A DNA stretch of 64,000 nucleotides from an uncultured Oscillibacter sp. GTDB taxonomy: Bacteria > Bacillota > Clostridia > Oscillospirales > Oscillospiraceae. The notes under the pieces are model-generated. The model was given only the letters and a program-made list of their open reading frames with translations. It was not told the DNA's origin and did no database searches. Made by a program: the position numbers and the translations under genes. Shown here in pieces: positions 51,728 through 60,012 of this stretch. The DNA lies in NCBI GenBank assembly GCA_947365245.1, contig CANAWG010000004.1, forward strand, positions 90,034 through 154,033. The letters are read 5' to 3'. Within the stretch, counting starts at the first letter, position 1. Each line of letters starts with the position of its first letter.

Positions 51728-51913
51728 GGATGCACCCCCCATTCTCTTTTCTCTGTCTTGCCAGAGAAAAGAGAATGCGCCGTGCACGGTGGAAGAGAAA
51801 AGAGAGGCGCTTTTGGTGCCCTCCGGAATTTTCTCCATTCATCGGCAGTATGGCGGTTGATGCTGCGTGGACGCAAGGCCTCCAGCTCCTCTGCCCGCGC
51901 TTCGCACATACCC
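51728..51913 (+). repeat. ~185-bp unit, element A left copy
   Basis: Order of conserved parts: GGATGCACCCCCCATT; a perfect 14-bp hairpin (51741-51754 with 51763-51776); palindrome CCGTGCACGG (51780-51789); GCTTTTGGTGC; CTCCGGA; CTCCATTCATCGG; TGCTGCGTGGACGCAAGG; TGCCCGCGCTTCGC. Its first 79 bases equal the reverse complement of the unit at 55891-56077. Confidence 0.85.
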
Positions 51914-52100
51914 CGGCACGGGCGGGCAAGGCCGCCCCATCCCCGTGTCCCCGCCCGCGGCGGAAAACCCCGCGCCCTTGGGGCGCGATTCTCCCCGTAC
52001 CCCGTGCTGCACCGGGTATGCGCGAAGCGCGGGAGTCGGCGCGCAAAGCCCCCGCTGCCGCTCCAAGCGGTAATCGCGCATACTCTCAAGGACGGAGAAC

Positions 52101-52286
52101 ACGATGCGCGGAGCGCGGGCAGAGGAGCAAGTCCCTGCGTCCACGCATCAGGTCTCCTCCGCAGCACCGATGAATGGATTGCACTCCGGAGGGCAACCTA
52201 AGCGTCTCTTTTTTCCTTTGGACCGTGCACGGCCCGTTTCTTTTTTCTCCACGCGAGGAGAAAAAAGAAATGGGGGGTGCATTCCC
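52101..52286 (-). repeat. ~185-bp unit, element A right copy
   Basis: Read on the minus strand it has the same parts in the same order. Its main hairpin uses TTTCTTTTTTCTCC (complement side 52257-52270 with 52237-52250), different in sequence from the left copy yet perfectly paired over 14 bp. Confidence 0.85.
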
Positions 52287-52477
52287 AGCGCGGGCAAAGC
52301 CCGTGCGTCGTCCCGCGCCCGCGGCGCGACACCCCGGTTCCCCCGCAGGGGAATCCCCCGTCCCGCGCCCGTGGCGCGGTGTCTCCCTGTCCCCGCCTCC
52401 CGGCAATCTGCCCACTGCAAGCGGACATTTCGGGGGAACTTTCCCCGTTTCCCACAAAGGAGTTTTGCCGCTTTTGG

Positions 52478-52506
52478 TTGCCTTGCCGGGAGAATTGTGG
52501 TAGGAT
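52478..52506 (+). promoter_or_regulatory. Promoter of the ACT-hom operon
   Basis: TTGCCT (52478-52483), 17-bp spacer, TAGGAT (52501-52506). Confidence 0.6.
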
Positions 52507-52547
52507 AGTCAGTACGAATGGACAAATGACCGTAGGAGGCGGACGGA

Positions 52548-52988
52548 ATGGGCAGGACCATCAAATACTATATCGTTGCCGCGGAGGCGCTGCCGGAGAT
52601 CTTTGTCAAGGTGGCGGAGGCCAAGCGGATGATGCAGGCCGGAGAGGCGGATACTGTGGGAGAGGCCACCCGCCTGGCGGGCATCAGCCGCAGCGCGTTC
52701 TACAAGTACAAGGACGCGGTGCGGCCCTTTAACGACATGAAGTCGGAGCACATCATCACGTTCCAGGCCATGCTGAAGGACGCCACCGGCGTCCTCTCCC
52801 GGGTGCTGGCGGTGTTCGCCGCCTCCGGGGCCAATATCCTCACCATCAACCAGAGCATCCCCACCAACGGCTGCGCCGCCGTCACCATCTCCGCCGAGAC
52901 CAGCGAGATGGCGGAGTCTTTGGAGCAGCTGGTGGCGGACGCGGGGAACCTGGACGGCGTGGTGAAGTTCGAGATCCTGGCCGGCTGA
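52548..52988 (+). CDS. UPF0735 ACT-domain protein (PheB-like)
   Basis: 146 residues. An N-terminal helix-turn-helix-like segment (GEATRLAGISRSAFYKYKDAV) is followed by an ACT domain (~72-146; ITFQAMLKDATGVLSRVLAVFAASGANILTINQSIP). ACT domains bind amino acids; in Bacillus the homologue lies with homoserine or chorismate genes. Its location 55 bp before hom suggests a regulatory or sensing role in aspartate-family synthesis. GTAGGAGGCGG precedes the start. Confidence 0.9.
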   Translation: MGRTIKYYIVAAEALPEIFVKVAEAKRMMQAGEADTVGEATRLAGISRSAFYKYKDAVRPFNDMKSEHIITFQAMLKDATGVLSRVLAVFAASGANILTINQSIPTNGCAAVTISAETSEMAESLEQLVADAGNLDGVVKFEILAG

Positions 52989-53043
52989 GGGCGGCGCTCC
53001 CCGGCGGCGGGGAGACGGAAATACAGACAAAGAGGTTTTTACA

Positions 53044-54237
53044 ATGATACAGATTGCCATTTTGGGCTTTGGCACCGTGGGCACGGGCGTTGCCAAGGTG
53101 GTGGCGGAGAACGCCCGCCAGATCGAGCGCAAGCTGGGGGAGCCGTTGGCCGTCAAGTCCATCCTGGTGCGGCACTTCAAGGACGGCCCTTTCCGCCAGC
53201 TGATGACCGACGACTTTACCAAGATCGAGGAGGACGGAGACATCCGGGTGGTGGTGGAGGCCATCGGCGGTGTGGAGGCCGCCTATGACTACACGAGGCG
53301 GGCCCTCGGCGCCGGCAAGCACGTGGTCACCGCCAACAAGCAGCTGGTGGCGGAAAAGGGCTGCGAGCTGCTGGCCCTGGCCCGGAAGAAGAACGTCAGC
53401 TATCTCTTCGAGGCCAGCGTGGGCGGCGGCATCCCCATTCTGCACCCCCTGACCCAGTGCATGGCCGCCAACCGCATCGACGAGGTGTACGGCATCCTGA
53501 ACGGCACCACCAACTATATCCTCACCCGCATGGTCCGCGCCGGGGCGTCCTTTGCCGACGCCCTGGCGGAGGCCCAGGAAAAGGGCTACGCCGAGGCCGA
53601 CCCCACCGCCGACGTGGACGGCATCGACACCGGGCGGAAGATCTGCATCCTGGCGGATTTGGCCTTTGGCCGCCAGGTGGACCCGGGGCAGGTGCCCATG
53701 GCGGGCATCCGAAATCTCAGCCTCCGGGATGTGAAGATCGCCCGGCGGGCGGGCTACCGGGTGAAGCTGCTGGGCCGGGCGGTGCGGACCGCCGGCGGCG
53801 GGCGCAGCGCCTATGTGGCCCCCCATCTCATCGCCGAGGAGAGCCCCCTGGCGGGGGTGGAGGACGTGTTCAACGCCGTGGTGGTCAGGGGCAACGCCAC
53901 CGGGGAGGTCATGTTCTACGGCCGGGGCGCCGGGGAAAAGCCCACAGCCTCCGCCTGCGTGGCGGACGTGATGGAGGTGCTCCAGCAGAGCCCCCGCCGG
54001 GAGGAGATCGGCTGGTCGCCGGAGAGCGGCGGCTTCACGGATCCGCTGGACCTGCCCGGCCGGCACTACTTCCGGGTGGAGGACAGCCTCACCTCCGCCG
54101 CCGCCGGCTTTGGCCAGGTGGAGGTTCTCAGCGAGGACGGCGACACCGCCTTTTTGACGGAGACGATGACCGGCCGGGAGGCGCTGGCGCGCTGCGGCGA
54201 GTTGACGGTGCTGGCCCATATCCCGGTGCTGGCGTGA
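53044..54237 (+). CDS. hom: Homoserine dehydrogenase
   Basis: 397 residues: NAD(P) motif IAILGFGTVGTGVAKVV, GKHVVTANKQLVAEKG, FEASVGGGIPIL, LNGTTNYILTRM, AEADPTADVDGIDTGRKICILA with catalytic Asp/Lys. It reduces aspartate semialdehyde to homoserine. It is shorter than the ~430-residue form and ends soon after the catalytic domain, so the usual C-terminal ACT domain is reduced or missing; the upstream ACT protein might compensate. Confidence 0.95.
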   Translation: MIQIAILGFGTVGTGVAKVVAENARQIERKLGEPLAVKSILVRHFKDGPFRQLMTDDFTKIEEDGDIRVVVEAIGGVEAAYDYTRRALGAGKHVVTANKQLVAEKGCELLALARKKNVSYLFEASVGGGIPILHPLTQCMAANRIDEVYGILNGTTNYILTRMVRAGASFADALAEAQEKGYAEADPTADVDGIDTGRKICILADLAFGRQVDPGQVPMAGIRNLSLRDVKIARRAGYRVKLLGRAVRTAGGGRSAYVAPHLIAEESPLAGVEDVFNAVVVRGNATGEVMFYGRGAGEKPTASACVADVMEVLQQSPRREEIGWSPESGGFTDPLDLPGRHYFRVEDSLTSAAAGFGQVEVLSEDGDTAFLTETMTGREALARCGELTVLAHIPVLA

Positions 54238-54263
54238 CTGCCGTCTCCCCGCCGGCGTATAAT
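54234..54263 (+). promoter_or_regulatory. Possible promoter of the aspartate kinase gene
   Basis: GTGACT (54234-54239), 18-bp spacer, TATAAT (54258-54263). The -10 is consensus; the -35 overlaps the hom stop. Confidence 0.55.
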
Positions 54264-54316
54264 GAAACAGGCGGGGCTTTCCCCGCGTACATCGAGGTAA
54301 AGAAGGAAACGCGACT

Positions 54317-55528
54317 ATGAGCTTGATTGTGCAGAAATTCGGCGGCAGCTCCGTCCGGGACGCCCAGCGTCTGCGGAACGTGGCGGGCATCATCGCCGAG
54401 ACATATCTGGAGGGCAACGACGTCATCGTGGTCCTCTCCGCCCAGGGGGACACCACCGACGACCTCATTGCCAAGGCCCAGGAGATCAACCCCCGGGCCT
54501 CCAAGCGGGAGATGGATATGCTCCTCTCCACCGGAGAGCAGATCTCCGTGGCGCTGTGCGCCATGGCCCTGGAGAGCATGGGCCTGCCCTGTGTGTCGCT
54601 GACGGCGTGGCAGGTGGGCATCCAGTCCACCGCCGTCCACTCCGACGCCCGCATCAAAAAGATCGACTCCGAGCGCATCCGCGCGGAGCTGGACCAGCAC
54701 CGGATTGTGATCGTCACGGGCTTCCAGGGGGTGGACCGCGGCGGCGATGTCACCACCCTGGGCCGGGGCGGATCCGACACCAGCGCCGTGGCGCTGGCCG
54801 CGGCGTTCCGAGCGGACCTGTGCCAGATCTACACCGACGTGGACGGCGTGTACACCACGGACCCGCGGATCGTCCCCAACGCCCGGAAGCTGGAGGAGAT
54901 CACCTACGACGAGATGCTGGAGCTGGCCAGCCAGGGCGCCCAGGTGCTCCACAACCGCAGCGTGGAGCTGGCCAAGAAGTTCAGAGTGAATTTGGAAGTG
55001 TTATCGAGCCTGGAGCGCAAGCCCGGCACGAAAGTGAAGGAGGTCACAAACGTGGAGAAAACCAACATCGCCGGCGTGGCGAAGGACACCAGCATCGCCC
55101 GTATCGCCCTCATCGGCCTGGAGCACAACCCCGGCGTGGCGTTCCAGGTCTTTGATCTTCTCGGCAAGCACAACATCAACGTGGACGTCATCATCCAGTC
55201 CATCGGCCGGGAGGAGTCCAAGGACATCACGTTCACCCTCCACCGCAAGGACCTGGAGGAGGCGGAGGAGGTCCTCAACGCCCACAAGGCGGCGCTGCGG
55301 TTCGACCACATCGAGACCGACGCCGGCATCGGCAAGGTGTCCATCGTGGGCGCGGGGCTTGTCAGCAACTGCGGCGTGGCCGCCAGGATGTTCGAGGCCC
55401 TCTACGAGGCGGGCATCAACATCCAGATGATCAACACCTCGGAGATCCGGGTGTCCGTCCTGCTGGACGAGGAGGATGTGAACCGGGCCGTCAAGGCGGT
55501 TCACGACAAGTTCTTCGACGAGGCATAG
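54317..55528 (+). CDS. lysC: Aspartate kinase, monofunctional with two ACT domains
   Basis: 403 residues. Catalytic domain: LIVQKFGGSSVRDAQRL, STGEQISVALCAMAL, TGFQGVDRGGDVTTLGRGGSDTSAVALAAA and YTDVDGVYTTDPRIVPNA. ACT domains at ~265-330 and ~345-403 (ARIALIGLEHNPGVAFQVF; VSIVGAGLVSNCGVAARMFEAL) confer end-product inhibition in this family. It phosphorylates aspartate, the step before hom's substrate. A 79-bp gap follows hom. Confidence 0.96.
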   Translation: MSLIVQKFGGSSVRDAQRLRNVAGIIAETYLEGNDVIVVLSAQGDTTDDLIAKAQEINPRASKREMDMLLSTGEQISVALCAMALESMGLPCVSLTAWQVGIQSTAVHSDARIKKIDSERIRAELDQHRIVIVTGFQGVDRGGDVTTLGRGGSDTSAVALAAAFRADLCQIYTDVDGVYTTDPRIVPNARKLEEITYDEMLELASQGAQVLHNRSVELAKKFRVNLEVLSSLERKPGTKVKEVTNVEKTNIAGVAKDTSIARIALIGLEHNPGVAFQVFDLLGKHNINVDVIIQSIGREESKDITFTLHRKDLEEAEEVLNAHKAALRFDHIETDAGIGKVSIVGAGLVSNCGVAARMFEALYEAGINIQMINTSEIRVSVLLDEEDVNRAVKAVHDKFFDEA

Positions 55529-55643
55529 AGCCTCCGGAGATTTTTTCGCCTGCGGGCGGGACGGGGGCTTCCCGGCCTCGGGCCGGGGACGGGGTTTTTC
55601 GCGCCACAGGCGCGGGACGACGCACGGGCTTCGCCCGTGCTGG

Positions 55644-55825
55644 GGATGCACCCCCCATTTTCTCATTTTCTTCGCGGAAGAAAATGAGAAAACGGGCCGT
55701 GCACGGTCCAAAAGAGAAAAAGAAGGCTTCCTCTGCGGGAGTGCGTCCCATTCATCGCAGCTGCGCAGTAAACCTGCTGCGTGGACGCAAGGACTTTTTT
55801 CTCTGCCCGCGCTTCGCGCATGGCC
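55644..55825 (+). repeat. ~185-bp unit, element B left copy
   Basis: Same parts as the unit at 51728. Its main hairpin is a perfect 16-bp stem (55658-55673 with 55677-55692, loop GCG) whose sequence differs from the other copies. CCGTGCACGG and CTGCTGCGTGGACGCAAGG are conserved. Confidence 0.85.
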
Positions 55826-55890
55826 GGGCCTGTGTGGAAAAACGTGTTCGTTTACCGGCGGTAGGGGAGGAGCCTGCCCACCCATACCCA

Positions 55891-56077
55891 GGTATGCGCG
55901 AAGCGCGGGAGTAGGCGCTGGAGTCCCTGCGTCCACGCAGCGTCAAGCGCCCAAACCACCGATGAATGGAGCGCACTCCGGAGAGCACCAAAAGCGACTC
56001 TCTTTTCTCTTCCACCGTGCACGGCGCATTCTCTTTTCTCTGGCAAGACAGAGAAAAGAGAATGGGGGGTGCATCCC
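55891..56077 (-). repeat. ~185-bp unit, element B right copy
   Basis: Reverse complement shares the first 79 bases exactly, and about 98 of the first 100, with the unit at 51728. The main hairpin is at 56028-56063 (14 bp, loop 8). Confidence 0.88.
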
Positions 56078-56255
56078 CAAGCCCGCCGGGTTCCGGCGGG
56101 CTGTCGTCCCGCCCGCAGGCGGGTCTCTCGCAGGGAGACATTCTCCCGTCCCCGCCCGCGGCGGGAGTCCCCCCGTCCCGCCCCGTGGGGCGGATTTCCA
56201 GGGAATACTACCCCCCATTCCCCCTGCCAGGGGAACAAACAAGGAGGACAAGCCA

Positions 56256-56525
56256 ATGAACGCCATCGTCACCGTCGTCGGCCGGGACCGCGTGGGCATC
56301 ATCGCCGCCATCTGCGGCCGCCTGGCGGACCATCAGGTCAACATTCTGGACATCTCCCAGACCATTTTGCAGGGCTCTTTTACCATGGTCATGGCCGTGG
56401 ACCTCACCGCCGCGCCGGCCCCCTTTGGGGAGCTGGCCGACTCCCTGGCGGAGCTGGGGCGGGAGATGGGCCTTTCCATCCGCATCCAGCGGGAGGAGAT
56501 CTTCAACGCCATGAACACCATCTGA
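56256..56525 (+). CDS. UPF0237 ACT-domain protein
   Basis: 89 residues, a single ACT domain: NAIVTVVGRDRVGIIAAICGRLADHQVNILDISQTI and SFTMVMAVDL. Members of UPF0237 are always next to a PFL-family gene, as here (12-bp gap), and are thought to sense an amino acid. AAGGAGG precedes the start. Confidence 0.93.
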   Translation: MNAIVTVVGRDRVGIIAAICGRLADHQVNILDISQTILQGSFTMVMAVDLTAAPAPFGELADSLAELGREMGLSIRIQREEIFNAMNTI

Positions 56526-56537
56526 GGAGGAGAGGAT

Positions 56538-57896
56538 ATGCTCAATCAAAAGGAGATCCTCTCCACCATTGAGATGATCGACCAGCAGCACCTGGATATC
56601 CGCACTATCACCATGGGGATCTCCCTGCTCTCGTGCTGCGACCCGGACCCCAGGCGGGCCTGTGAGAAGATCTACGAAAAGATCTGCCGCTGCGCCGAGA
56701 GATTGGTGCAGACCGGCCGGGACATCGAGGGGGAGTTCGGCATCCCCATCGTCAACAAGCGCATCTCCGTCACCCCCATGGCCCTGGTGGCGGGGGCCAG
56801 CGAGACGGAGGACTACGTCCCCTTCGCCCTGGCTCTGGACCGGGCGGGGCGCAGCTGCGGCGTGGACTTCATCGGCGGCTACTCCGCCCTGGTGCAAAAG
56901 GGTATGACCCTGGCAGATGAGCGATTGATCCGCTCCATCCCCGAGGCCCTGGCCCGGACGGAGCTGGTGTGCGCCTCCGTCAACGTGGGCTCCACCCGGG
57001 CGGGGATCAACATGGACGCCGTCAGCCTCATGGGCAGGATCGTAAAGGACACCGCCGCCGCCACGGCGGACCGGGACGGCCTTGGCTGCGCCAAGCTGGT
57101 GGTGTTCTGCAACGCCGTGGAGGACAACCCCTTTATGGCCGGGGCTTTCCACGGCGCGGGGGAGGCGGAGAGAGTCATCAACGTGGGCGTCTCCGGGCCC
57201 GGCGTGGTGTACCACGCCCTCCAGGCGGTCAAGGGTCAGCCGCTGGACGTGGTGGCGGAGACGGTGAAGAAGACCGCGTTCCGCATCACCCGCGTGGGCC
57301 AGCTGGTGGCCCAGGAGGCCAGCCGCCGGCTGGACACCCCCTTTGGCATCGTGGATTTGAGTCTGGCGCCCACTCCCGCCGTGGGGGACAGCGTGGCCCG
57401 GATTCTGGAGGAGATGGGGTTGGCCGCCTGCGGCACCCACGGCACCACGGCGGCGCTGGCCCTCTTGAACGACGCGGTGAAAAAGGGCGGCGTCATGGCC
57501 TCCTCCAGCGTGGGAGGCCTCTCCGGGGCCTTTATCCCCGTCAGCGAGGACGAGGGCATGATCGCCGCGGCCCGCGGCGGGACGCTGTGCCTGGACAAGC
57601 TGGAGGCCATGACCTGCGTGTGCTCCGTGGGGCTGGACATGATCGCGGTCCCGGGGGACACCCCGGCGGAGACCGTGTCGGCCATCATCGCCGACGAGGC
57701 GGCCATCGGCATGGTGAACAACAAGACCACCGCCGTGCGGCTGCTGGTGACCCCCGGCAAGACGGTGGGGGACACCATTGAGATGGGGGGCCTCTTGGGC
57801 AGCGCGCCGGTGATGCCGGTGCACCGGGAGTCCAGCGCGGACTTTGTCGCCCGGGGCGGCCGCATCCCCGCCCCGCTGCACAGCCTGAAAAACTAA
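56538..57896 (+). CDS. PFL-family protein (UPF0210/DUF711)
   Basis: 452 residues, full family length: [84 protein letters not shown] and [14 protein letters not shown]. The fold is related to pyruvate formate-lyase-like proteins, but no radical Gly loop is seen and the activity is unknown. Paired with the UPF0237 ACT protein. Confidence 0.93.
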   Translation: MLNQKEILSTIEMIDQQHLDIRTITMGISLLSCCDPDPRRACEKIYEKICRCAERLVQTGRDIEGEFGIPIVNKRISVTPMALVAGASETEDYVPFALALDRAGRSCGVDFIGGYSALVQKGMTLADERLIRSIPEALARTELVCASVNVGSTRAGINMDAVSLMGRIVKDTAAATADRDGLGCAKLVVFCNAVEDNPFMAGAFHGAGEAERVINVGVSGPGVVYHALQAVKGQPLDVVAETVKKTAFRITRVGQLVAQEASRRLDTPFGIVDLSLAPTPAVGDSVARILEEMGLAACGTHGTTAALALLNDAVKKGGVMASSSVGGLSGAFIPVSEDEGMIAAARGGTLCLDKLEAMTCVCSVGLDMIAVPGDTPAETVSAIIADEAAIGMVNNKTTAVRLLVTPGKTVGDTIEMGGLLGSAPVMPVHRESSADFVARGGRIPAPLHSLKN

Positions 57897-57907
57897 ACAG
57901 GTTCTGT

Positions 57908-57960
57908 GCCCCGCCCGCCGGCGCCCCTGCGTGGGGACGGCGGGCGGGGCGCCGCCTTTT
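57908..57960 (+). terminator. Probable terminator of the PFL operon
   Basis: GCCCCGCCCGCCG (57908-57920) pairs with CGGCGGGCGGGGC (57938-57950); the T run (TTTT) comes about seven bases after the stem. Confidence 0.6.
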
Positions 57961-57995
57961 CCCGGGCACAGCGCCCCGGAAAGTTCAGATAGATA

Positions 57996-58025
57996 TTGAC
58001 GCAGAGGGCGGGATGGGAGTAGAAT
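57996..58025 (+). promoter_or_regulatory. Promoter of the transketolase operon
   Basis: TTGACG (57996-58001), 18-bp spacer, TAGAAT (58020-58025). The ~110-nt leader to the start codon shows no known riboswitch. Confidence 0.6.
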
Positions 58026-58140
58026 GGACGTTAGTGAACAGGGCCTCAAATCGTGGCCGCGCAAGGTCGCGGCAGCGCCCGCCGCCCCCTGGGGCCGGCG
58101 GGGGAATACGGAACGAAAAACGGAAAGGAAGAGAGTGCTG

Positions 58141-58974
58141 ATGAACGAGAAAAAGCTCAAGGTACTGGCGGCGGAGATCCGGCTGGAGACGCTGAAGGTC
58201 ATCCACAGCCGGGGCTTCGGCCATGTGGGCGGATCCATGGACCTGGCGGATCTGATGGCCGTGCTGTACGGCGAGGTCATGAAGTTTGACCCCAAGAATC
58301 CCCGGTGGGAGGACCGGGACTGGCTGGTGCTCAGCAAGGGCCACGCCGGCCCGGTGTCCTACGCCACCCTGGGTCTCATGGGCTACTACCCCATGGAGGA
58401 GGCCTATACCCTCAACCAGCCCGGCACCCGGTTCCCCAGCCATACCGACCGCAAGCTCACCCCCGGCGTGGACCTGACCACCGGCTCCCTGGGCCAGGGG
58501 GTCTCCACCGCCACCGGCGCGGCCCTGGGCAACCGGATCGACGGCCGGGACAGCTGCGTCTACTGCGTCATCGGCGACGGCGAGGCCGACGAGGGCCAGG
58601 TCTGGGAGGCGTTCCACTTCGCCTGCGCCCACAAGCTGGACAACATCATTTACTTCATCGACAACAACGGCTACCAGCTGGACGGCTCCACCGACGACAT
58701 CCTGGCCCATGGGGACATCGCCAAAAAGGCGGCGGGCTTCGGCCTCCACACCCAGGAGATCGACGGCCACGATGTGACCGCCATCTACAACGCCATCCAG
58801 GCCGCCAAGGGCCAGCGCGGCGTGCCCAGCTGCATCGTGCTGGACACCAGCAAGGGCAAGGGCGCCACGTTTGCCGAGCCCAAGCACGAGCACTCCTCTC
58901 AGCCCAAGGAGGAGCAGTGGCTGGAGGCCATCGCCGCCTCCGAAAAAGAGCTGGAAGCGGCCAGAAACGCGTGA
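58141..58974 (+). CDS. Transketolase, N-terminal (TPP-binding) subunit
   Basis: 277 residues from ATG 58141 (GGAAGAGAG upstream). TPP/Mg motif GDGEADEGQVWEAFHFACAHKLDNIIYFIDNNG, plus SRGFGHVGGSMDLADLMAVLYG and LSKGHAGPVSYA. It forms an active transketolase with the next product. It moves two-carbon units between sugar phosphates. Confidence 0.94.
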   Translation: MNEKKLKVLAAEIRLETLKVIHSRGFGHVGGSMDLADLMAVLYGEVMKFDPKNPRWEDRDWLVLSKGHAGPVSYATLGLMGYYPMEEAYTLNQPGTRFPSHTDRKLTPGVDLTTGSLGQGVSTATGAALGNRIDGRDSCVYCVIGDGEADEGQVWEAFHFACAHKLDNIIYFIDNNGYQLDGSTDDILAHGDIAKKAAGFGLHTQEIDGHDVTAIYNAIQAAKGQRGVPSCIVLDTSKGKGATFAEPKHEHSSQPKEEQWLEAIAASEKELEAARNA

Positions 58975-58989
58975 GGGAGGGTGAGAGAG

Positions 58990-59961
58990 ATGAATGTGAA
59001 ACTGATCGGCAAGCATGAAAAGGATCCCCGGGCCTGCCGGGACGGCCTGGCCCTGACGCTGAACGAGCTGATGGCCCGGGACAAGAGCATTGTCTATGTG
59101 GACTGCGACCTGATGGGCTGCGTCAATACCAAGCAGCTTCGGAAGAACTACCCGGACCGGGCCTTTGAGGCCGGCATCGCCGAGGGCAACGCCGCCGGCA
59201 TCTCCGCGGGCCTGGCCGCCACGGGGAAAAAAGTCTTCTTCCACTCTTTCGGTACGTTTTCCTCCCGCCGCTGCTACGACCAGATCTATATGTCCGCCGC
59301 CTACGCGGGACTGAGCGTCCGGGTGCTGGGCAGCGACGCCGGCGTGTCCGCCGCTTTTAACGGCGGCACCCACATGCCCCTGGAGGACGGCGCCATGTAC
59401 CTGAGCATTCCGGAGTCCACGGTGATCGACCCCTGCGACTACGACCAGCTGGCCAGCGTTACCCGCCAGCTTGTAGACGTGGAGGGCGTCAGCTTCACCC
59501 GCTTCGTCCGCAAGGACGTGATTCGGATTTACGACGACGGCAGCGAGTTTACCATCGGCAAGGGGATTGTCCTCCACGAGAGCGGGGAGGACCGGGCCGC
59601 CATCATTACCTCCGGCATCATGGTGGACGAGGCCCTGAAGGCCTACGAGGCCCTGCTGGCGGAGGGCATCCCCGTCCGGGTCATCGATATGTTCACCTGG
59701 AAGCCCCTGGACGAGGCGCTGGTCGTCAAGGCCGCCAAGGAGACCGGGGCCGTCGTCACCGCCGAGAACCACAACGTCACCTGCGGCCTGGGCAGCGTGG
59801 TGGCCAACTGCCTGGCGAAAAACTGCCCCACGGCGCAGGAGTTTGTGGGCGTGCAGGACCAGTTCGGCCAGGTGGGCCCCCAGAGCTTCCTGATGGACAC
59901 CTACGGCCTGCGGGCGGCCAACATCGTGGAGGCCGTGAAGCGGGCCATCGCCCGGAAGTGA
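58990..59961 (+). CDS. Transketolase, C-terminal subunit
   Basis: 323 residues from ATG 58990 (GGGAGGG upstream). Pyrimidine-binding and C-terminal domains: LTLNELMARDKSIVYVDCDLMG, FEAGIAEGNAAGISAGLAATGKKVFFHSFGTFSSRRCYDQIY and VRVIDMFTWKPLDEALVVKAAKETGAVVTAENH. Fifteen bases after its partner; the split form is common in Firmicutes. Confidence 0.94.
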   Translation: MNVKLIGKHEKDPRACRDGLALTLNELMARDKSIVYVDCDLMGCVNTKQLRKNYPDRAFEAGIAEGNAAGISAGLAATGKKVFFHSFGTFSSRRCYDQIYMSAAYAGLSVRVLGSDAGVSAAFNGGTHMPLEDGAMYLSIPESTVIDPCDYDQLASVTRQLVDVEGVSFTRFVRKDVIRIYDDGSEFTIGKGIVLHESGEDRAAIITSGIMVDEALKAYEALLAEGIPVRVIDMFTWKPLDEALVVKAAKETGAVVTAENHNVTCGLGSVVANCLAKNCPTAQEFVGVQDQFGQVGPQSFLMDTYGLRAANIVEAVKRAIARK

Positions 59962-59982
59962 TCCTGAATTTCTGTAAAAAGC

Positions 59983-60006
59983 GGAGCGCCGGTTTTCCGG
60001 CGCTCC
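59983..60006 (-). terminator. Terminator of the Cys-rich protein gene
   Basis: GGAGCGCCGG and CCGGCGCTCC pair perfectly around TTTT. On the minus strand GCTTTTTAC follows, so termination is best for the leftward gene; it may also serve the transketolase operon. Confidence 0.8.
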
Positions 60007-60012
60007 ATCTTC

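Larger units (their letters stand above)
51622..52420. repeat. Giant palindromic hairpin-rich element A
   Basis: A ~0.8-kb stretch in which every frame is open but none looks like protein. It contains a left ~185-bp unit (51728-51913), a right unit in opposite orientation (52101-52286) and outer arrays of short hairpins, many followed by GACG (left side) or preceded by GTCCC (right side). A truncated third unit end (TATGCGCGAAGCGCGGG, 52017-52033) lies in the middle. The same plan recurs at 55550-56210. I see no transposase and no target duplication. The remaining 52421-52477 shows nothing further. Confidence 0.8.
55550..56210. repeat. Giant palindromic hairpin-rich element B
   Basis: Second copy of the arrangement seen at 51622-52420, in the 727-bp gap after lysC. 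It has a left unit (55644-55825), a right unit in opposite orientation (55891-56077), a short centre, and outer hairpin modules such as CGCC-TGC-GGGCG then GGACG, and GCACGGGC-TTC-GCCCGTGC. No convincing ORF, no terminator with a T tract for lysC outside it. Confidence 0.8.

Noticed and set aside
51448..52201. Overlapping open frames on both strands within element A (and 55001-56311 in element B)
   Set aside because: Frames are open everywhere in the repeats because of composition; repeated units give different peptides in each frame and none has a proper start region.
51622..52420. CRISPR array
   Set aside because: The modules are hairpins with variable stems and no constant repeat/spacer alternation; no cas genes are present.
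57897..58140. Riboswitch upstream of transketolase
   Set aside because: Only a terminator and a promoter are recognisable; the leader shows no conserved aptamer.
58024..58140. Upstream start at 58024 for the transketolase subunit
   Set aside because: The extension (Arg/Pro/Ala-rich) is absent from the family and overlaps the promoter; ATG 58141 has a ribosome site and family N-terminus.
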